64,000 nucleotides of DNA from UBA6522 sp965204155 (GCA_965204155.1 OZ241971.1:1488001-1552000); one strand, 5' to 3'; counted from the first letter of the stretch, positions 19,025 to 28,032 are shown. The notes: a model not told the origin generated them from the sequence alone. Numbers and translations are program-made.

Positions 19025-20068
19025 TCAGCGAATCGCGATCGGCCGCGCGGGCGAGCCGGTCGCCCCCCTGAAACGAATCGGGGTGACGATGAACAGGAAC
19101 TCGTAGACTACGTCGTCCACGAGTTCGTCGAACTGCATGTTCTCCAGGTTGAAGATGCCGTTCTTCGTGAGCAGTTCCTGGTGGACCGGGAAGACGAGCG
19201 CCTCGTTGGGGTTGGGAATCACTTCGCTGCCCCATGAGTCCGCGCCGATCATGGTCACCTGGCGCTCGATGATCCATTGGGCGGCGGCCAGCCCGATTCC
19301 CGGCGGGTTGGTATTGTAGGCTTCGGGCTGATCCCAGAGTGACGACCAACCATAGCGCAGAAGCAGCGCATCGCCGGGGGCCACATCCGCTGCCGACATG
19401 CCCTGGGCCGCCAACGCGCCCAACAGATCCTCCACCGTAACCTCATAGCCGTTGGGCAACCGTTCCACGCCCTGGTAGCCGGCGATATCGACCAGCACGC
19501 CCTTCGTGACGATGGGCCGGACGTGTTCGATGCCCAGTCGCTGCAGGCCGCCCGGCGTATCCATCTCGCCCGCGGTGAAGCCGTTATAGAAGACGTGCTC
19601 GACGCTGCCGTCCTCCATCACCACTTCCTGGCCGACGTGGCCCAGCCCGTCGAACTGCGTGCCGACCTGGCCGATCTGGGTCGACACGAACTCCTCGTTC
19701 GCCACGATGCGGTTGTCGCCCGCCGCCGGGTCCCTGGCCGGCAGCACCATCGAGTAGCTGCGGGTACCGAACAGGGGCATCCCCTGCTCGTAGACCTGGC
19801 CCAGTTCGTAGATCCTGCCGGTGGTCGCCATCTGCAGCGCCTCCATCACCTTGGTGTCGGTGATCCGATTGGAGGCGCCAGCCTGATCGTCCGGACCCCA
19901 CTCGGCATTCGGCCACCAGGGGCCTGACTCGCGCGTCTGGGCGCCGGCCGTCAGCGTCAACAACGCGCCCGTAGCCGCAACGGCGAGCAACCCGCCGAGG
20001 CGCGTCACCATGCGACTGCGATTCGAGGTCAAGGGCATACGGTAGCGTTGGTGCGGATGATCGTGCAT
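19025..20068 (-). CDS. exported cyclase-family (kynurenine formamidase-like) metallohydrolase
   Basis: A 347-aa protein with a signal segment (about residues 20-45, MVTRLGGLLAVAATGALLTLTAGA) and a cyclase-family domain (PF04199 type). The classical motif HxGTHxDxPxH appears here as QVGTQFDGLGH, with two His replaced by Gln; such variants occur in a subfamily, but the metal site must then differ. C-terminal MIGADSWGSEV is also typical. The function may be amide or lactone hydrolysis. The ATG start has GGGAG 6 bases upstream. It ends 4 bases from the convergent VOC gene. Confidence 0.75.
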   Translation of the reverse strand: MHDHPHQRYRMPLTSNRSRMVTRLGGLLAVAATGALLTLTAGAQTRESGPWWPNAEWGPDDQAGASNRITDTKVMEALQMATTGRIYELGQVYEQGMPLFGTRSYSMVLPARDPAAGDNRIVANEEFVSTQIGQVGTQFDGLGHVGQEVVMEDGSVEHVFYNGFTAGEMDTPGGLQRLGIEHVRPIVTKGVLVDIAGYQGVERLPNGYEVTVEDLLGALAAQGMSAADVAPGDALLLRYGWSSLWDQPEAYNTNPPGIGLAAAQWIIERQVTMIGADSWGSEVIPNPNEALVFPVHQELLTKNGIFNLENMQFDELVDDVVYEFLFIVTPIRFRGATGSPARPIAIR

Positions 20069-20406
20069 GAATTTCTCCCGATGTTTCCCTGCTGCCGGAT
20101 CAGGACCTTCAGTGATTCAACGGATTGTACCGGCAGTCTCCTGGTGCGCCCATATCGCCGCGCCACGCCTTAATGAACAGAACTTTGCCGCGGTCTGTCG
20201 ATCTAACCGCAATATTTCGGCACTTGGATTCGTTTGAGCGCTGCCTGCCGCAGAGGTGTATCGCCACCGGGCAACGCCCGCGTCGAGCGCGGAAATACGC
20301 GGCGCAACCCGGTGTGCTAACGTTTGCGCCGGCCGTACTCGCGCCCGCGAAATCAGTGTGCGACGTTGTTGCGAATGTGAGGAGCAACTGGCTGCCAGGA
20401 CACGGA
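20069..20406. other. intergenic region between divergent genes, no gene seen
   Basis: 338 bases between the cyclase-family gene and the adaptor gene. Frames present are short or lack ribosome sites, and no hairpin or operator stands out by eye. It should hold the two divergent promoters. Confidence 0.5.
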
Positions 20407-21579
20407 ATGACGAAAAAATCACTCATCATTGCTGCGCTTGCCCTGACCGTCGCGGCTGTGTCGCTCGCGGGATTCATGTGGAGTCGGGGCACCGCCGTCG
20501 AGGTACAGATTGCGGCCCTGGCGCCGCGCAGCATACAGGCGTCGGTGCTGGCATCGGGAAACCTGGTGCACGAAGACGAGGTACAGCTCACCACCGAAGT
20601 CATCGGCAGGGTTACCGGACTGTACGTTGAGGAAGGCGACCGCGTGTCGGAGGGACAGTTGCTGCTGCAGATCGACGACGAACTCTACCGGGCTGCGGTC
20701 GAGCAGAACGAAGCCACCGAGCGGATGCAGGAGATCGCCATCCAGCGTCAGCAGTTGCGGGCGGAGAACCTGCGCACGCAGTGGGAACGTCAAAAGTCGC
20801 TGCACGAGCGCAATCTCATCGACGACGACAGTTTTGTTGTCGCGACCAACGAACTGGGCGTTGCCGAAATCGACCTGCAGTCGACCCGCGAATCTCTTTC
20901 GCAGGCCCAGGCGCAGCTTGAACAGGCGGCGGATCGCCTCAGCAAGACGCGCGTTGTCTCCCCCATCGACGGGACCGTCACGTCGCTCGACATCAAGGTC
21001 GGCGAAACGGCGATTTCGAGCACCACGAATATCCCCGGTTCGAGCCTCATGACCATCGCGAATCCCGACAGTATTCATGCCGAAGTCAACGTGGATGAAG
21101 CGGACATCGCGAATATCGCCGTCGGCCAGAAAGCCCGCATCGTCGCGATCGCGTATCCGGATCGGCCCATGGACGGTGTGATCGATTCCATCGCAGTGTC
21201 CGCCAGGGTGGCCGAAGGCGCGCAGGGATTGAGCTTTGCGGTCAAGATTCGCCTGCAGAAAACCCACGGCATCGTGCTGCGGCCCGGCATGAGCTGTCGC
21301 GTGGAAATCTTTACCGATGTCATGGACGGAATACTGGCCGTACCCATACAGGCGATTCTTGTGGAGGAGAACCGCGGCGAGAACCGGATCACCCATCACG
21401 TCTTCGAGTACGACGGCCGGACAGCGCGCAAGGTTGAGGTTCGAGTGGGCCTGTCGGACGATACCTGGCAGGCCCTCACCAGCGGGATGGACGAAGGTGA
21501 CGAGGTTATCGTCGGACCCGACAGCGAGCTGCGCAGCCTGGAAGACGGGGACCGCGTGGTGGCCACGGCACCGGAATAG
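20407..21579 (+). CDS. MacA-like periplasmic adaptor (HlyD/RND membrane fusion protein)
   Basis: A 390-aa membrane fusion protein: one N-terminal helix (about 5-27), lipoyl halves around AEDEVQLTTEVIGRVTGLYVEEGDRV-type sequence and SPIDGTVTSLDIKVGE, a coiled-coil hairpin (about 95-175, rich in Gln/Glu), then beta-barrel and membrane-proximal domains. It bridges an inner-membrane ABC permease and an outer-membrane channel. The start is the ATG at 20407 although the frame is open from 20125. The permease gene follows after 8 bases. Confidence 0.85.
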   Translation: MTKKSLIIAALALTVAAVSLAGFMWSRGTAVEVQIAALAPRSIQASVLASGNLVHEDEVQLTTEVIGRVTGLYVEEGDRVSEGQLLLQIDDELYRAAVEQNEATERMQEIAIQRQQLRAENLRTQWERQKSLHERNLIDDDSFVVATNELGVAEIDLQSTRESLSQAQAQLEQAADRLSKTRVVSPIDGTVTSLDIKVGETAISSTTNIPGSSLMTIANPDSIHAEVNVDEADIANIAVGQKARIVAIAYPDRPMDGVIDSIAVSARVAEGAQGLSFAVKIRLQKTHGIVLRPGMSCRVEIFTDVMDGILAVPIQAILVEENRGENRITHHVFEYDGRTARKVEVRVGLSDDTWQALTSGMDEGDEVIVGPDSELRSLEDGDRVVATAPE

Positions 21580-21587
21580 GCCGCCAC

Positions 21588-22838
21588 TTGGCAGACCCGC
21601 GAATTACAAACTGGTTCGTCGCCATCGAAGCCGTGCGTGCGGCGCTTGGATCGATCCGGGCACACGCCTTGCGCAGTTTCCTCACCACGCTCGGCATCGT
21701 GATCGGCGTTGCGTCGATCATCGGAATGGTATCCATCATCCAGGGGCTGAGTTTCGCCATCGGCGAACAACTGCAGGGACTCGGCAGCAACGGCATCACG
21801 GTGCAGTCGTATACCCCGGTGATAGACCGTCTGCAGGGCCGCCGCGCCCGGCTCACGCAGGAAGACCTCGATCTCATCGCCTACCGCGTGGACGGCATCG
21901 ACTCCATTACGCCGATCATGTATTCGCAGTTCGGGCAGAGCCGGATCCGCTACGGCTCCCAGACCGCCCTGGCGTTCGTGCTGGGGACGACCTACTCCTT
22001 TCAGGATATCGGCCGGTACTACTCCCGGCATGGCCGATTCCTGTCCGACAGCGACAACCGGACGCGCCGCCGCGTCGCGGTCATTGCCGAACAGACCCGG
22101 GAGGACCTGGGGTTGCCCGAAAACCCCGTGGGCGAGTTCATTCAGGTCAACGGGGAGTGGCTCAGGATCATCGGACTACCGGAGCCCAAGGGCGAGATTC
22201 TCGGGCAACAGCTCGACAACCGCGTGATGATTCCATTCAGCACGATGGTCAGCATGCTGGGGAACCGGAATTCCCCGGATATCCAGATTCAGTTGACGAT
22301 CGCCGACCTGAACGAGATGGACACGGTGGTGCGGCTGATCGGGCGGGTGCTCAGAAACGCACACGGCCTGGCGCCGGCAGAGCCCGACGACTTCAGAATT
22401 CAGACGGCCGAGCAGCTCAGATCGACGTTCGATACGATCATCAACAACGTCACGATCGCGATGGCGGGGATCGTCGGCATCTCCCTGCTCGTCGGCGGCA
22501 TCGGGATCATGAACATCATGCTGGTGTCGGTGACCGAGCGAACGCGTGAGATAGGCATCTGCAAGGCGCTGGGCGCGACCCGGCAGCACATCCTCTTGCA
22601 GTTTCTGCTGGAGGCGCTCTTCCTGTGCCTGCTCGGCGGACTGGCCGGGCTGATGGCCGGGTACGGAATCGGAGCGTTCGCCGCCTCGGTCATCCCCGGG
22701 TTTCCGCCGGCGCATACGCCGCTGTGGTCCATCGCGCTGGCGCTCGGCTTCTCCCTGGCGGTGGGCATGATATTCGGCATTCTGCCCGCCGCGAAAGCCG
22801 CCAACCTGGACCCGATCGGCGCGTTGCGCTACGAGTAG
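21588..22838 (+). CDS. MacB-like ABC transporter permease (FtsX/MacB fold, no ATPase domain)
   Basis: A 416-aa permease. A TM1 segment (about 30-55, FLTTLGIVIGVASIIGMVSI) is followed by a large periplasmic MacB core domain (about 60-270), and three C-terminal helices include GGIGIMNIMLVSVTERTREIGICKALGAT, the hallmark FtsX signature. The start is TTG at 21588. MacB proper has an ATPase fused at the N-terminus; here it is missing and no separate ATPase gene follows. It works with the adaptor encoded upstream, probably exporting a lipoprotein, peptide or lipid. Confidence 0.85.
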   Translation: MADPRITNWFVAIEAVRAALGSIRAHALRSFLTTLGIVIGVASIIGMVSIIQGLSFAIGEQLQGLGSNGITVQSYTPVIDRLQGRRARLTQEDLDLIAYRVDGIDSITPIMYSQFGQSRIRYGSQTALAFVLGTTYSFQDIGRYYSRHGRFLSDSDNRTRRRVAVIAEQTREDLGLPENPVGEFIQVNGEWLRIIGLPEPKGEILGQQLDNRVMIPFSTMVSMLGNRNSPDIQIQLTIADLNEMDTVVRLIGRVLRNAHGLAPAEPDDFRIQTAEQLRSTFDTIINNVTIAMAGIVGISLLVGGIGIMNIMLVSVTERTREIGICKALGATRQHILLQFLLEALFLCLLGGLAGLMAGYGIGAFAASVIPGFPPAHTPLWSIALALGFSLAVGMIFGILPAAKAANLDPIGALRYE

Positions 22839-22848
22839 CCGCCCGGGC

Positions 22849-23313
22849 TCAATCCTCCCGAACCATCGACACGTGCTCGATGCCGGCCTCCATGAAACTC
22901 TCGCCGACGGCCCGAAAACCGAATCGGCCGTAGTACTCCTGCAGGTACGCCTGAGCGTTCATGCGGTAGCTCGAATAACCTCGTTCGCGCGCCAGCCGCA
23001 ACAACAGACGGGTGATTTCGGAACCTATACCGTGGCCCCGCCAAGGTGCGCGAACGGCGATGCGTTCCAGCTTGGCATAGTCCGGCAGGCAACGCAGCCG
23101 GCCCGCGGCGACGGGTTCGCCGTCGATTTCGCCCAGCACGTGGACCGCGGCATCCTCGAGTTCGTCATGTTCAATGTCATAGCGCACGCCCTGCTCGCCG
23201 CAGAACACCACGCCCCGCACCATGAAGGCCTTCAGCCGGTCTTCGGGCGACTCCGCCACCTTCAGTGAAACGTCCACAGGCGAGAGATTACTTGGAATAG
23301 GCCCGGCCTGCAT
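22849..23313 (-). CDS. GNAT family N-acetyltransferase
   Basis: A 154-aa acetyltransferase of the GNAT fold. The conserved acetyl-CoA motif is LERIAVRAPWRGHGIGSEITRLLL (R-x-x-G-x-G/A form), followed by the C-terminal AYLQEYYGRFGFRAVGESF block. It is similar to the ElaA/YjcF-type group. The start at 23313 (MQAGPIPS) avoids most overlap with the divergent transporter frame. The acceptor is unknown. Confidence 0.8.
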   Translation of the reverse strand: MQAGPIPSNLSPVDVSLKVAESPEDRLKAFMVRGVVFCGEQGVRYDIEHDELEDAAVHVLGEIDGEPVAAGRLRCLPDYAKLERIAVRAPWRGHGIGSEITRLLLRLARERGYSSYRMNAQAYLQEYYGRFGFRAVGESFMEAGIEHVSMVRED

Positions 23314-23474
23314 GTTCGCGCGGCAAATACCCGACCGCCCGCTTGCCGGAAATCGCGCGCGGCGCCGCGCCCGCCGTAACTTGCGCAAACCGGAAACTGC
23401 CAATGGTCGGCGGGGCGGGCCGGACTTGCCTCATGTACCATGTCGCCGGAACCTGTCTCGGGACAGCATCGCCA

Positions 23475-25001
23475 ATGAACGACAAGAAAACCGAACCCGC
23501 TCCGGCCGACCGTCTCTCCCAGTCGCTCGAGCTCCCGTCCATGACGCCCGCGAGCCTGCTTCGCAAGTTCGGGCCGGGCATGATCCTGATGATGACCGGT
23601 ATCGGCACCAGCCACCTGGTGACCGCACCGGTGGCGGGCGGGCGGTACGGCTATGCGCTGCTGTGGTGCATTCCCATTGCCTACATCTTCAAGTACTACG
23701 GTTTCGAGATGGCGTTCCGCTTCACCCACGCCACCGGGCGCAGCATTCTGGACGCCTATTCCACCGCCTGGAAGAAGATCCCGGTGTGGTACGTGCTGAT
23801 CACCGCGGTCATCCAGGCGGCCGTCGGCCAGGCCGGGCGCCTGGTGGCCAGCGCCGCGGTGGTCTACTACTTTTTCCGGCAGTACCTGGGCTGGGACATT
23901 CCGGGACTCGGCGACGACGCCGAACTCTCGTTCTACGCGCTGCTGCTGGGGATCGTTTCGGTGGCCATCATCCTGGGTGGAAAATACGGGGCGGTGGAAC
24001 TGGTGACCAAGATCACCGCTGGCATCCTTATCGTCTGCAGCGTCGGCGTCTACCTGGTCAACCCCGCGCCGGTGGGCGAGTTCGTGCACTTCTTCCAACT
24101 GGACACGCCCGAGGGGTCCTGGCTGATCATCGCCTCCTTCCTGGGGCTGCTGCCCACCGGGATCGACGTTTCGCTCCTGGCTTCGGAGTGGGGCAAGGCC
24201 AAGAACACGGGCATGGGCCGGATCCGGGACGAACTCGAAGCGCAGGGCATGGCCGCGCGCTTCGACACGTTTACCAGCGCCAAGGAAGACCTGGCCGTGG
24301 ACACCTCGCGGATGCCCGGGCACGCCCGGGAGTATTGCCGGCGGTGGTTCAAGATCGGCTTGTGGGATTTCCGGGTCGGGCACGTGATCTCCTTCATCCT
24401 GGCATGCGTTTTCATGCTGCTGGCGGCGGTGTGGCTGTTCCCGAGCGAGATCCAGGGCAATGCCGTGATGGGCGAGATCGCCCGAATATTCACCGACAGC
24501 GTCGGTCCCGGGATGATGCTCGTCTTTCTTGCGGGCGCGATGGCGGCCACCTACTCCACCGCCTTCAACTACTTCGATGGCAGGCCCAGGCTCGTCGGCG
24601 CCTGCTGCCGGAACCTCTTCCCGGCCACGGCGGCACTGCCCGGAACGGCCAGGGATGACCTCGGAACCGAGCATCGCACCCGCTGGTACTCCGAGTTCAA
24701 CATCTACCGCCTCACCATGCTGTTCTCGCTGGTGACCGCGGTGACGATCATCGCGGGTGTGCCCCGCCCGGTTTTTCTGGTGCTGGTAGCTTCCGCGCTG
24801 GCGTATTTCGTCGCGCCGGTGGTCTTCTTTCTCAACCTGTACTACTGCCTTACGGTCATCCCGAAGGAGGACAAGGTCTTCTATCCGTCGACGTTTGCGA
24901 AGTGGTTCGGCTGGCTGAGCCTGGCGGTCTTCACCGGGATGTCGCTGGTGCTGATCTGGCAGCAACTCGTACCCCGGGTAGCCGGCGCATTCGGTGGATA
25001 G
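23475..25001 (+). CDS. Nramp-related membrane transporter lacking the DPGN motif
   Basis: A 508-aa protein with 11-12 predicted helices in the Nramp (LeuT-fold) pattern. TM1 reads GPGMILMMTGIGTSH where metal-transporting Nramps have a DPGN sequence, and the TM6 region reads LGLLPTGIDVSLLASEWGK instead of an MPH-type motif. So the metal-binding residues are not conserved and the substrate may differ (a Mg-type Nramp relative or something unknown). A cytoplasmic loop (about 255-300) is longer than usual. The start is the ATG at 23475; upstream in-frame Met codons overlap the divergent GNAT gene. Confidence 0.75.
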   Translation: MNDKKTEPAPADRLSQSLELPSMTPASLLRKFGPGMILMMTGIGTSHLVTAPVAGGRYGYALLWCIPIAYIFKYYGFEMAFRFTHATGRSILDAYSTAWKKIPVWYVLITAVIQAAVGQAGRLVASAAVVYYFFRQYLGWDIPGLGDDAELSFYALLLGIVSVAIILGGKYGAVELVTKITAGILIVCSVGVYLVNPAPVGEFVHFFQLDTPEGSWLIIASFLGLLPTGIDVSLLASEWGKAKNTGMGRIRDELEAQGMAARFDTFTSAKEDLAVDTSRMPGHAREYCRRWFKIGLWDFRVGHVISFILACVFMLLAAVWLFPSEIQGNAVMGEIARIFTDSVGPGMMLVFLAGAMAATYSTAFNYFDGRPRLVGACCRNLFPATAALPGTARDDLGTEHRTRWYSEFNIYRLTMLFSLVTAVTIIAGVPRPVFLVLVASALAYFVAPVVFFLNLYYCLTVIPKEDKVFYPSTFAKWFGWLSLAVFTGMSLVLIWQQLVPRVAGAFGG

Positions 25002-25094
25002 GCGCCGGGGACGCCGGCCGGAGATGGAAAGTGCCAGCCGGTTGTCTTCGATGAACCACTTGCGGGGAGACCGGACAATCGAGAGCAGGCTCTC

Positions 25095-26339
25095 GTGACG
25101 TTCGTTCAACCTGGCATCGGTCTGGCGGCGCTGATCGCCCTCGCCTGGTCCCTGAGCCAGGACCGGCGCGTGTTTCCGTGGCGGCTCGTCACGGCCGGAC
25201 TGGCGGTCCAGCTTCTGGCCGCGGTGATACTGATCCGGATGCCCGGCTCGCAGGTCGCGTTCGTCTGGATCAACGACGGCGTGCTCGCGCTGCAGCGCGC
25301 CACCGAAGCGGGAACGTCCCTGGTATTCGGCTTTCTCGGCGGCGCGCCGCTACCGTACGAGGAAACGTATCCCGGTGCGACATTCGTGCTGGCGTTCCGG
25401 TCGCTTCCGCTGGTGCTGGTGATCAGCGCGCTCACCGCGTTGCTGTATCACTGGCGCGTGCTGCCCCCCATCGTGCGGGGGTTTGCCTGGGTCCTGTCCA
25501 GGGCGCTGCGCATCGGCGGCGCCGCCAGCTTCGCCACGGCGGCAAACCTGTTCGTGGGCATGGTCGAATCGCCGCTGCTCGTCAAACCCTACCTGGAGCG
25601 CATGAGCCGGGCGGACCTCTTCGTCGTCATGACCGCGGGACTGGCGACGATCGCGGGCACAGTCTTCGTGCTTTATTCCACGCTGCTGCAGGACATTCTG
25701 CCCAATGCGGCCGGGCACCTGCTGACCGCATCGGTGCTCAGCGCGCCAGCCGCGGTCGTGGTGGCGCGCCTGATGATTCCCGCCGGGGCGAGCGCCGTGC
25801 GGGAACGCATCGAGCTCGAGCGCCGCTACGACAGCGCCATGGACGCCATCGCCGAGGGCACCATCGATGGCCTGCGGCTGCTGGCCTACATCATCGGATT
25901 CGTGCTGGTGCTGGTGGCGCTGGTGGAGCTCGCCAACATCGTATTCGGCCTCCTGCCGGACGTTGGGGGTGCGCCCCTCACGCTGCAGCGCATCCTGGGC
26001 TGGGTGCTGGCCCCGGTCGCCTGGCTCATCGGCGTCCCGTGGGGCGACGCGGCCAGCGCCGGGCAACTGCTCGGCAGCAAGATCGTCCTGACCGAGTTTG
26101 TCGCCTACCTGGAGATGAGCCAACTGGACCCGGGCGAACTCGGCGCCCGCAGCCGCCTGATACTGGCCTACGCCCTGTGCGGGTTCGCCAACTTCGGCGG
26201 TCTCGGCATCATGCTCGGCGGTCTCGGTGCGCTGGTTCCATCACGGCGCAAGGATGTCCTCGAACTCGGCATCAAGTCCCTGGTTGCCGGCAATATCGCC
26301 ACGCTCATGACCGGCGCGGTGGCGGCACTTGTGGCCTGA
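25095..26339 (+). CDS. concentrative nucleoside transporter (CNT/NupC family)
   Basis: A 414-aa transporter. The N-terminal three-helix part, the gate-domain EESPLL-like segment (here MVESPLLVKPYL), the SGxATIAGTVF-type helix (GLATIAGTVFVLYSTLL) and the C-terminal KIVLTEFVAYLEM and YALCGFANFGGLGIMLGGLGALVP all match the CNT fold. It imports nucleosides by Na+ or H+ symport. It lies 93 bases downstream of the Nramp-like gene on the same strand. Confidence 0.9.
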   Translation: MTFVQPGIGLAALIALAWSLSQDRRVFPWRLVTAGLAVQLLAAVILIRMPGSQVAFVWINDGVLALQRATEAGTSLVFGFLGGAPLPYEETYPGATFVLAFRSLPLVLVISALTALLYHWRVLPPIVRGFAWVLSRALRIGGAASFATAANLFVGMVESPLLVKPYLERMSRADLFVVMTAGLATIAGTVFVLYSTLLQDILPNAAGHLLTASVLSAPAAVVVARLMIPAGASAVRERIELERRYDSAMDAIAEGTIDGLRLLAYIIGFVLVLVALVELANIVFGLLPDVGGAPLTLQRILGWVLAPVAWLIGVPWGDAASAGQLLGSKIVLTEFVAYLEMSQLDPGELGARSRLILAYALCGFANFGGLGIMLGGLGALVPSRRKDVLELGIKSLVAGNIATLMTGAVAALVA

Positions 26340-26502
26340 ATGCAAATTCTCGTGCGGACAGCCTTGTATGGAACATCCGTAACCTGTTGATTTAATTTCC
26401 GATAATTCGTCCTCGACAGCGGGGTGGCATGCCGCCGCGGATTGCTTGGTGAAAGTGTTCGCAGCGTTGCAACAGAGAACATGAAGCAAGGCTGGATCCC
26501 CC

Positions 26503-26531
26503 TTGACATCATTCCATATATGGAATATATA
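26503..26531 (+). promoter_or_regulatory. strong sigma-70 promoter of the higBA-like pair
   Basis: TTGACA (26503-26508) and TATATA (26526-26531) are separated by exactly 17 bases. Transcription would start around 26538, at or inside the toxin ATG (26537), so the mRNA may be leaderless or translation may start further in. Confidence 0.65.
26511..26526. promoter_or_regulatory. 16-bp palindromic operator in the promoter spacer
   Basis: ATTCCATATATGGAAT is a perfect 16-bp palindrome filling the spacer between the -35 and -10 boxes. A repressor bound here would block RNA polymerase. The HTH antitoxin encoded second in the operon is the obvious candidate. Confidence 0.6.
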
Positions 26532-26536
26532 GACTG

Positions 26537-26899
26537 ATGAGCTGGAATGTCGAGTACACGGACGAGTTCGGGGATTGGTGGATCGAGCTTGCGCAAAGTG
26601 AACAGGAAGACATAACCGCAGTGGTTGAATTGCTGGCAGAACAGGGGCCTGAACTTCGATTTCCCTACTCGTCCGGCATGACGGACTCACGCCACAGTCA
26701 TATGCGCGAGCTTCGTATCCAGAGCAGCGGCAAACCTATCCGCGTATTTTATGCCTTCGATCCGAGACGAACGGCAATTCTGCTGATCGGCGGCGACAAG
26801 ACCGGGGACAACCGATTCTACAAGCGGTTCGTGCCGCTGGCCGACAGGCTCTACGATGTGCATTTGAAAGAACTGAGAAAGGAAGGGTTGATCGAATGA
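26537..26899 (+). CDS. HigB-like toxin (RelE superfamily, Gp49-like)
   Basis: A 120-aa protein of the phage Gp49/HigB type: YTDEFGDWWIELAQSEQEDI N-terminal helices, then the beta-sheet MRELRIQSSGKPIRVFYAFDPRRTAILLIGGDKTGDNRFY with the basic and aromatic residues used for mRNA cleavage on the ribosome. Its stop overlaps the antitoxin start (ATGA). Confidence 0.85.
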   Translation: MSWNVEYTDEFGDWWIELAQSEQEDITAVVELLAEQGPELRFPYSSGMTDSRHSHMRELRIQSSGKPIRVFYAFDPRRTAILLIGGDKTGDNRFYKRFVPLADRLYDVHLKELRKEGLIE

Positions 26900-27243
26900 G
26901 CGGACGGCATGCTTTCGACGAGTTGACAAAGGACTTCGCGCCTGAGCGCCGCGCGCGTGTCGATGCTCGCAAGTCCGAGCTTCGCGCGGCCATGCCCCTT
27001 CATGAGTTGCGGCAGGCGCGGGCAATGACCCAGAAGGCGGTTGGCGAGGTTCTGGAGGTCAATCAGCCAGCAGTCGCCAAGTTGGAGCGGCGGGCGGACA
27101 TGTACGTCTCCAACCTTCGCTCCTACATCGAGGCCATGGGCGGACGATTGAACATTGTCGCCGAATTCTCGCAGGGTAGCGTCGTCATCACCAATTTCTC
27201 CGACCCAGGAGAAGAAAGTAAAGACCCACTGTCCGAAACGTGA
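26896..27243 (+). CDS. HigA-like HTH (XRE family) antitoxin
   Basis: A 115-aa protein with an XRE helix-turn-helix (about 38-75): HELRQARAMTQKAVGEVLEVNQPAVAKLERRADMYVSNLRSYIEAMGG. This is the usual layout of the antitoxin in toxin-first HigBA modules. It is coupled by a 4-base overlap to the toxin gene and probably represses the promoter with the palindrome at 26511. Confidence 0.85.
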   Translation: MSGRHAFDELTKDFAPERRARVDARKSELRAAMPLHELRQARAMTQKAVGEVLEVNQPAVAKLERRADMYVSNLRSYIEAMGGRLNIVAEFSQGSVVITNFSDPGEESKDPLSET

Positions 27244-27398
27244 TCCAGTTGCCGAGAGGAAAATCAACTCCCAGCTGATTTTGATCGCTGAGCATTGTAC
27301 ATCCGCTCTGCTCGCCTTTCTTGTAGAGCCGATACTTGACGGGCGGCTCCGCAGGAAAATAATACCGTTCTGCCACAGTGGTATTACCCGGAAGCGCC

Positions 27399-27638
27399 AT
27401 GACAACGATTTCACTGAAATTGCCCGATCCTCTTGCCTTGCGGCTGGCCCAGACCGCCAAGTACCGCCGCATGAGCAAATCCGCCGCGATCCGGGATGCG
27501 CTGGAGGCATACTTGTCCGTGATTGAGGCCCATCCGCAAGGGTCGGCATCATCTCTCGCCTGCGATGTCCAGGGAATGCTGTCGGGCCCGGAGGATCTCT
27601 CGACCAACAAGAACTACCTGCAAAATTTCGGCCGTTGA
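27399..27638 (+). CDS. ribbon-helix-helix (CopG-like) antitoxin
   Basis: A 79-aa protein. The first 45 residues form a ribbon-helix-helix DNA-binding domain (MTTISLKLPDPLALRLAQTAK, then RMSKSAAIRDALEAYL). The C-terminal tail (SCDVQGMLSGPEDLSTNKNYL-type) is typical of antitoxins that cap PIN toxins. The ATG at 27399 was chosen over an in-frame GTG at 27378. Its stop overlaps the start of a broken PIN gene. Confidence 0.8.
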   Translation: MTTISLKLPDPLALRLAQTAKYRRMSKSAAIRDALEAYLSVIEAHPQGSASSLACDVQGMLSGPEDLSTNKNYLQNFGR

Positions 27639-27861
27639 GCCTGATTCTCGACACGGGGCCTCTCGTGGCGTTGTTGAATCGCCGCGACGGACATCACGGC
27701 TGGGCATCGGAACAATGGTCGCATGCTGCTCCACCCTTCCTGACCTGCGAAGCGGTCATCGCCGAGGCGTGGTTCTGACATTGGAAAGCGATTTCAGCAT
27801 CTATCGGAAGAACGGCCGCCAAGTCATTCCCACCATAACTCCCGGTCGCGAGGCTCCATAA
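27635..27861 (+). pseudogene. PIN-domain toxin pseudogene with internal deletion and frameshift
   Basis: TTG at 27635 overlaps the antitoxin stop and opens a 47-aa frame, LSLILDTGPLVALLNRRDGHH...TCEAVIAEAWF, the N-terminal third of a PIN toxin, which stops at 27776-27778. In another frame right there, TLESDFSIYRKNGRQVIPTI is the typical C-terminal end of the same toxin family. About 60-70 residues of the middle, with the central acidic residues, are missing. The toxin is dead while its antitoxin frame is intact. Confidence 0.75.
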
Positions 27862-28032
27862 CCCCTACCGCCCGCGCCATCGACTGCAACCTGGTGAAGG
27901 GAACCGGCAACGTCATCGTGATAGCAGGCCGGATCTGCGAGCGCACGCGGATCGATCAACCGGTCCGACACCGTTTCCTGTGGATTCGGCCGTGCGGTGT
28001 TGCTATCGTCCGGCTTCACGCAGGTCAATTTG

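Noticed and set aside
23262..25109. 615-aa reverse frame opposite the Nramp-like gene
   Set aside because: Antisense to a membrane protein with a consistent helix pattern; its own sequence is rich in His, Gln and Arg with no fold.
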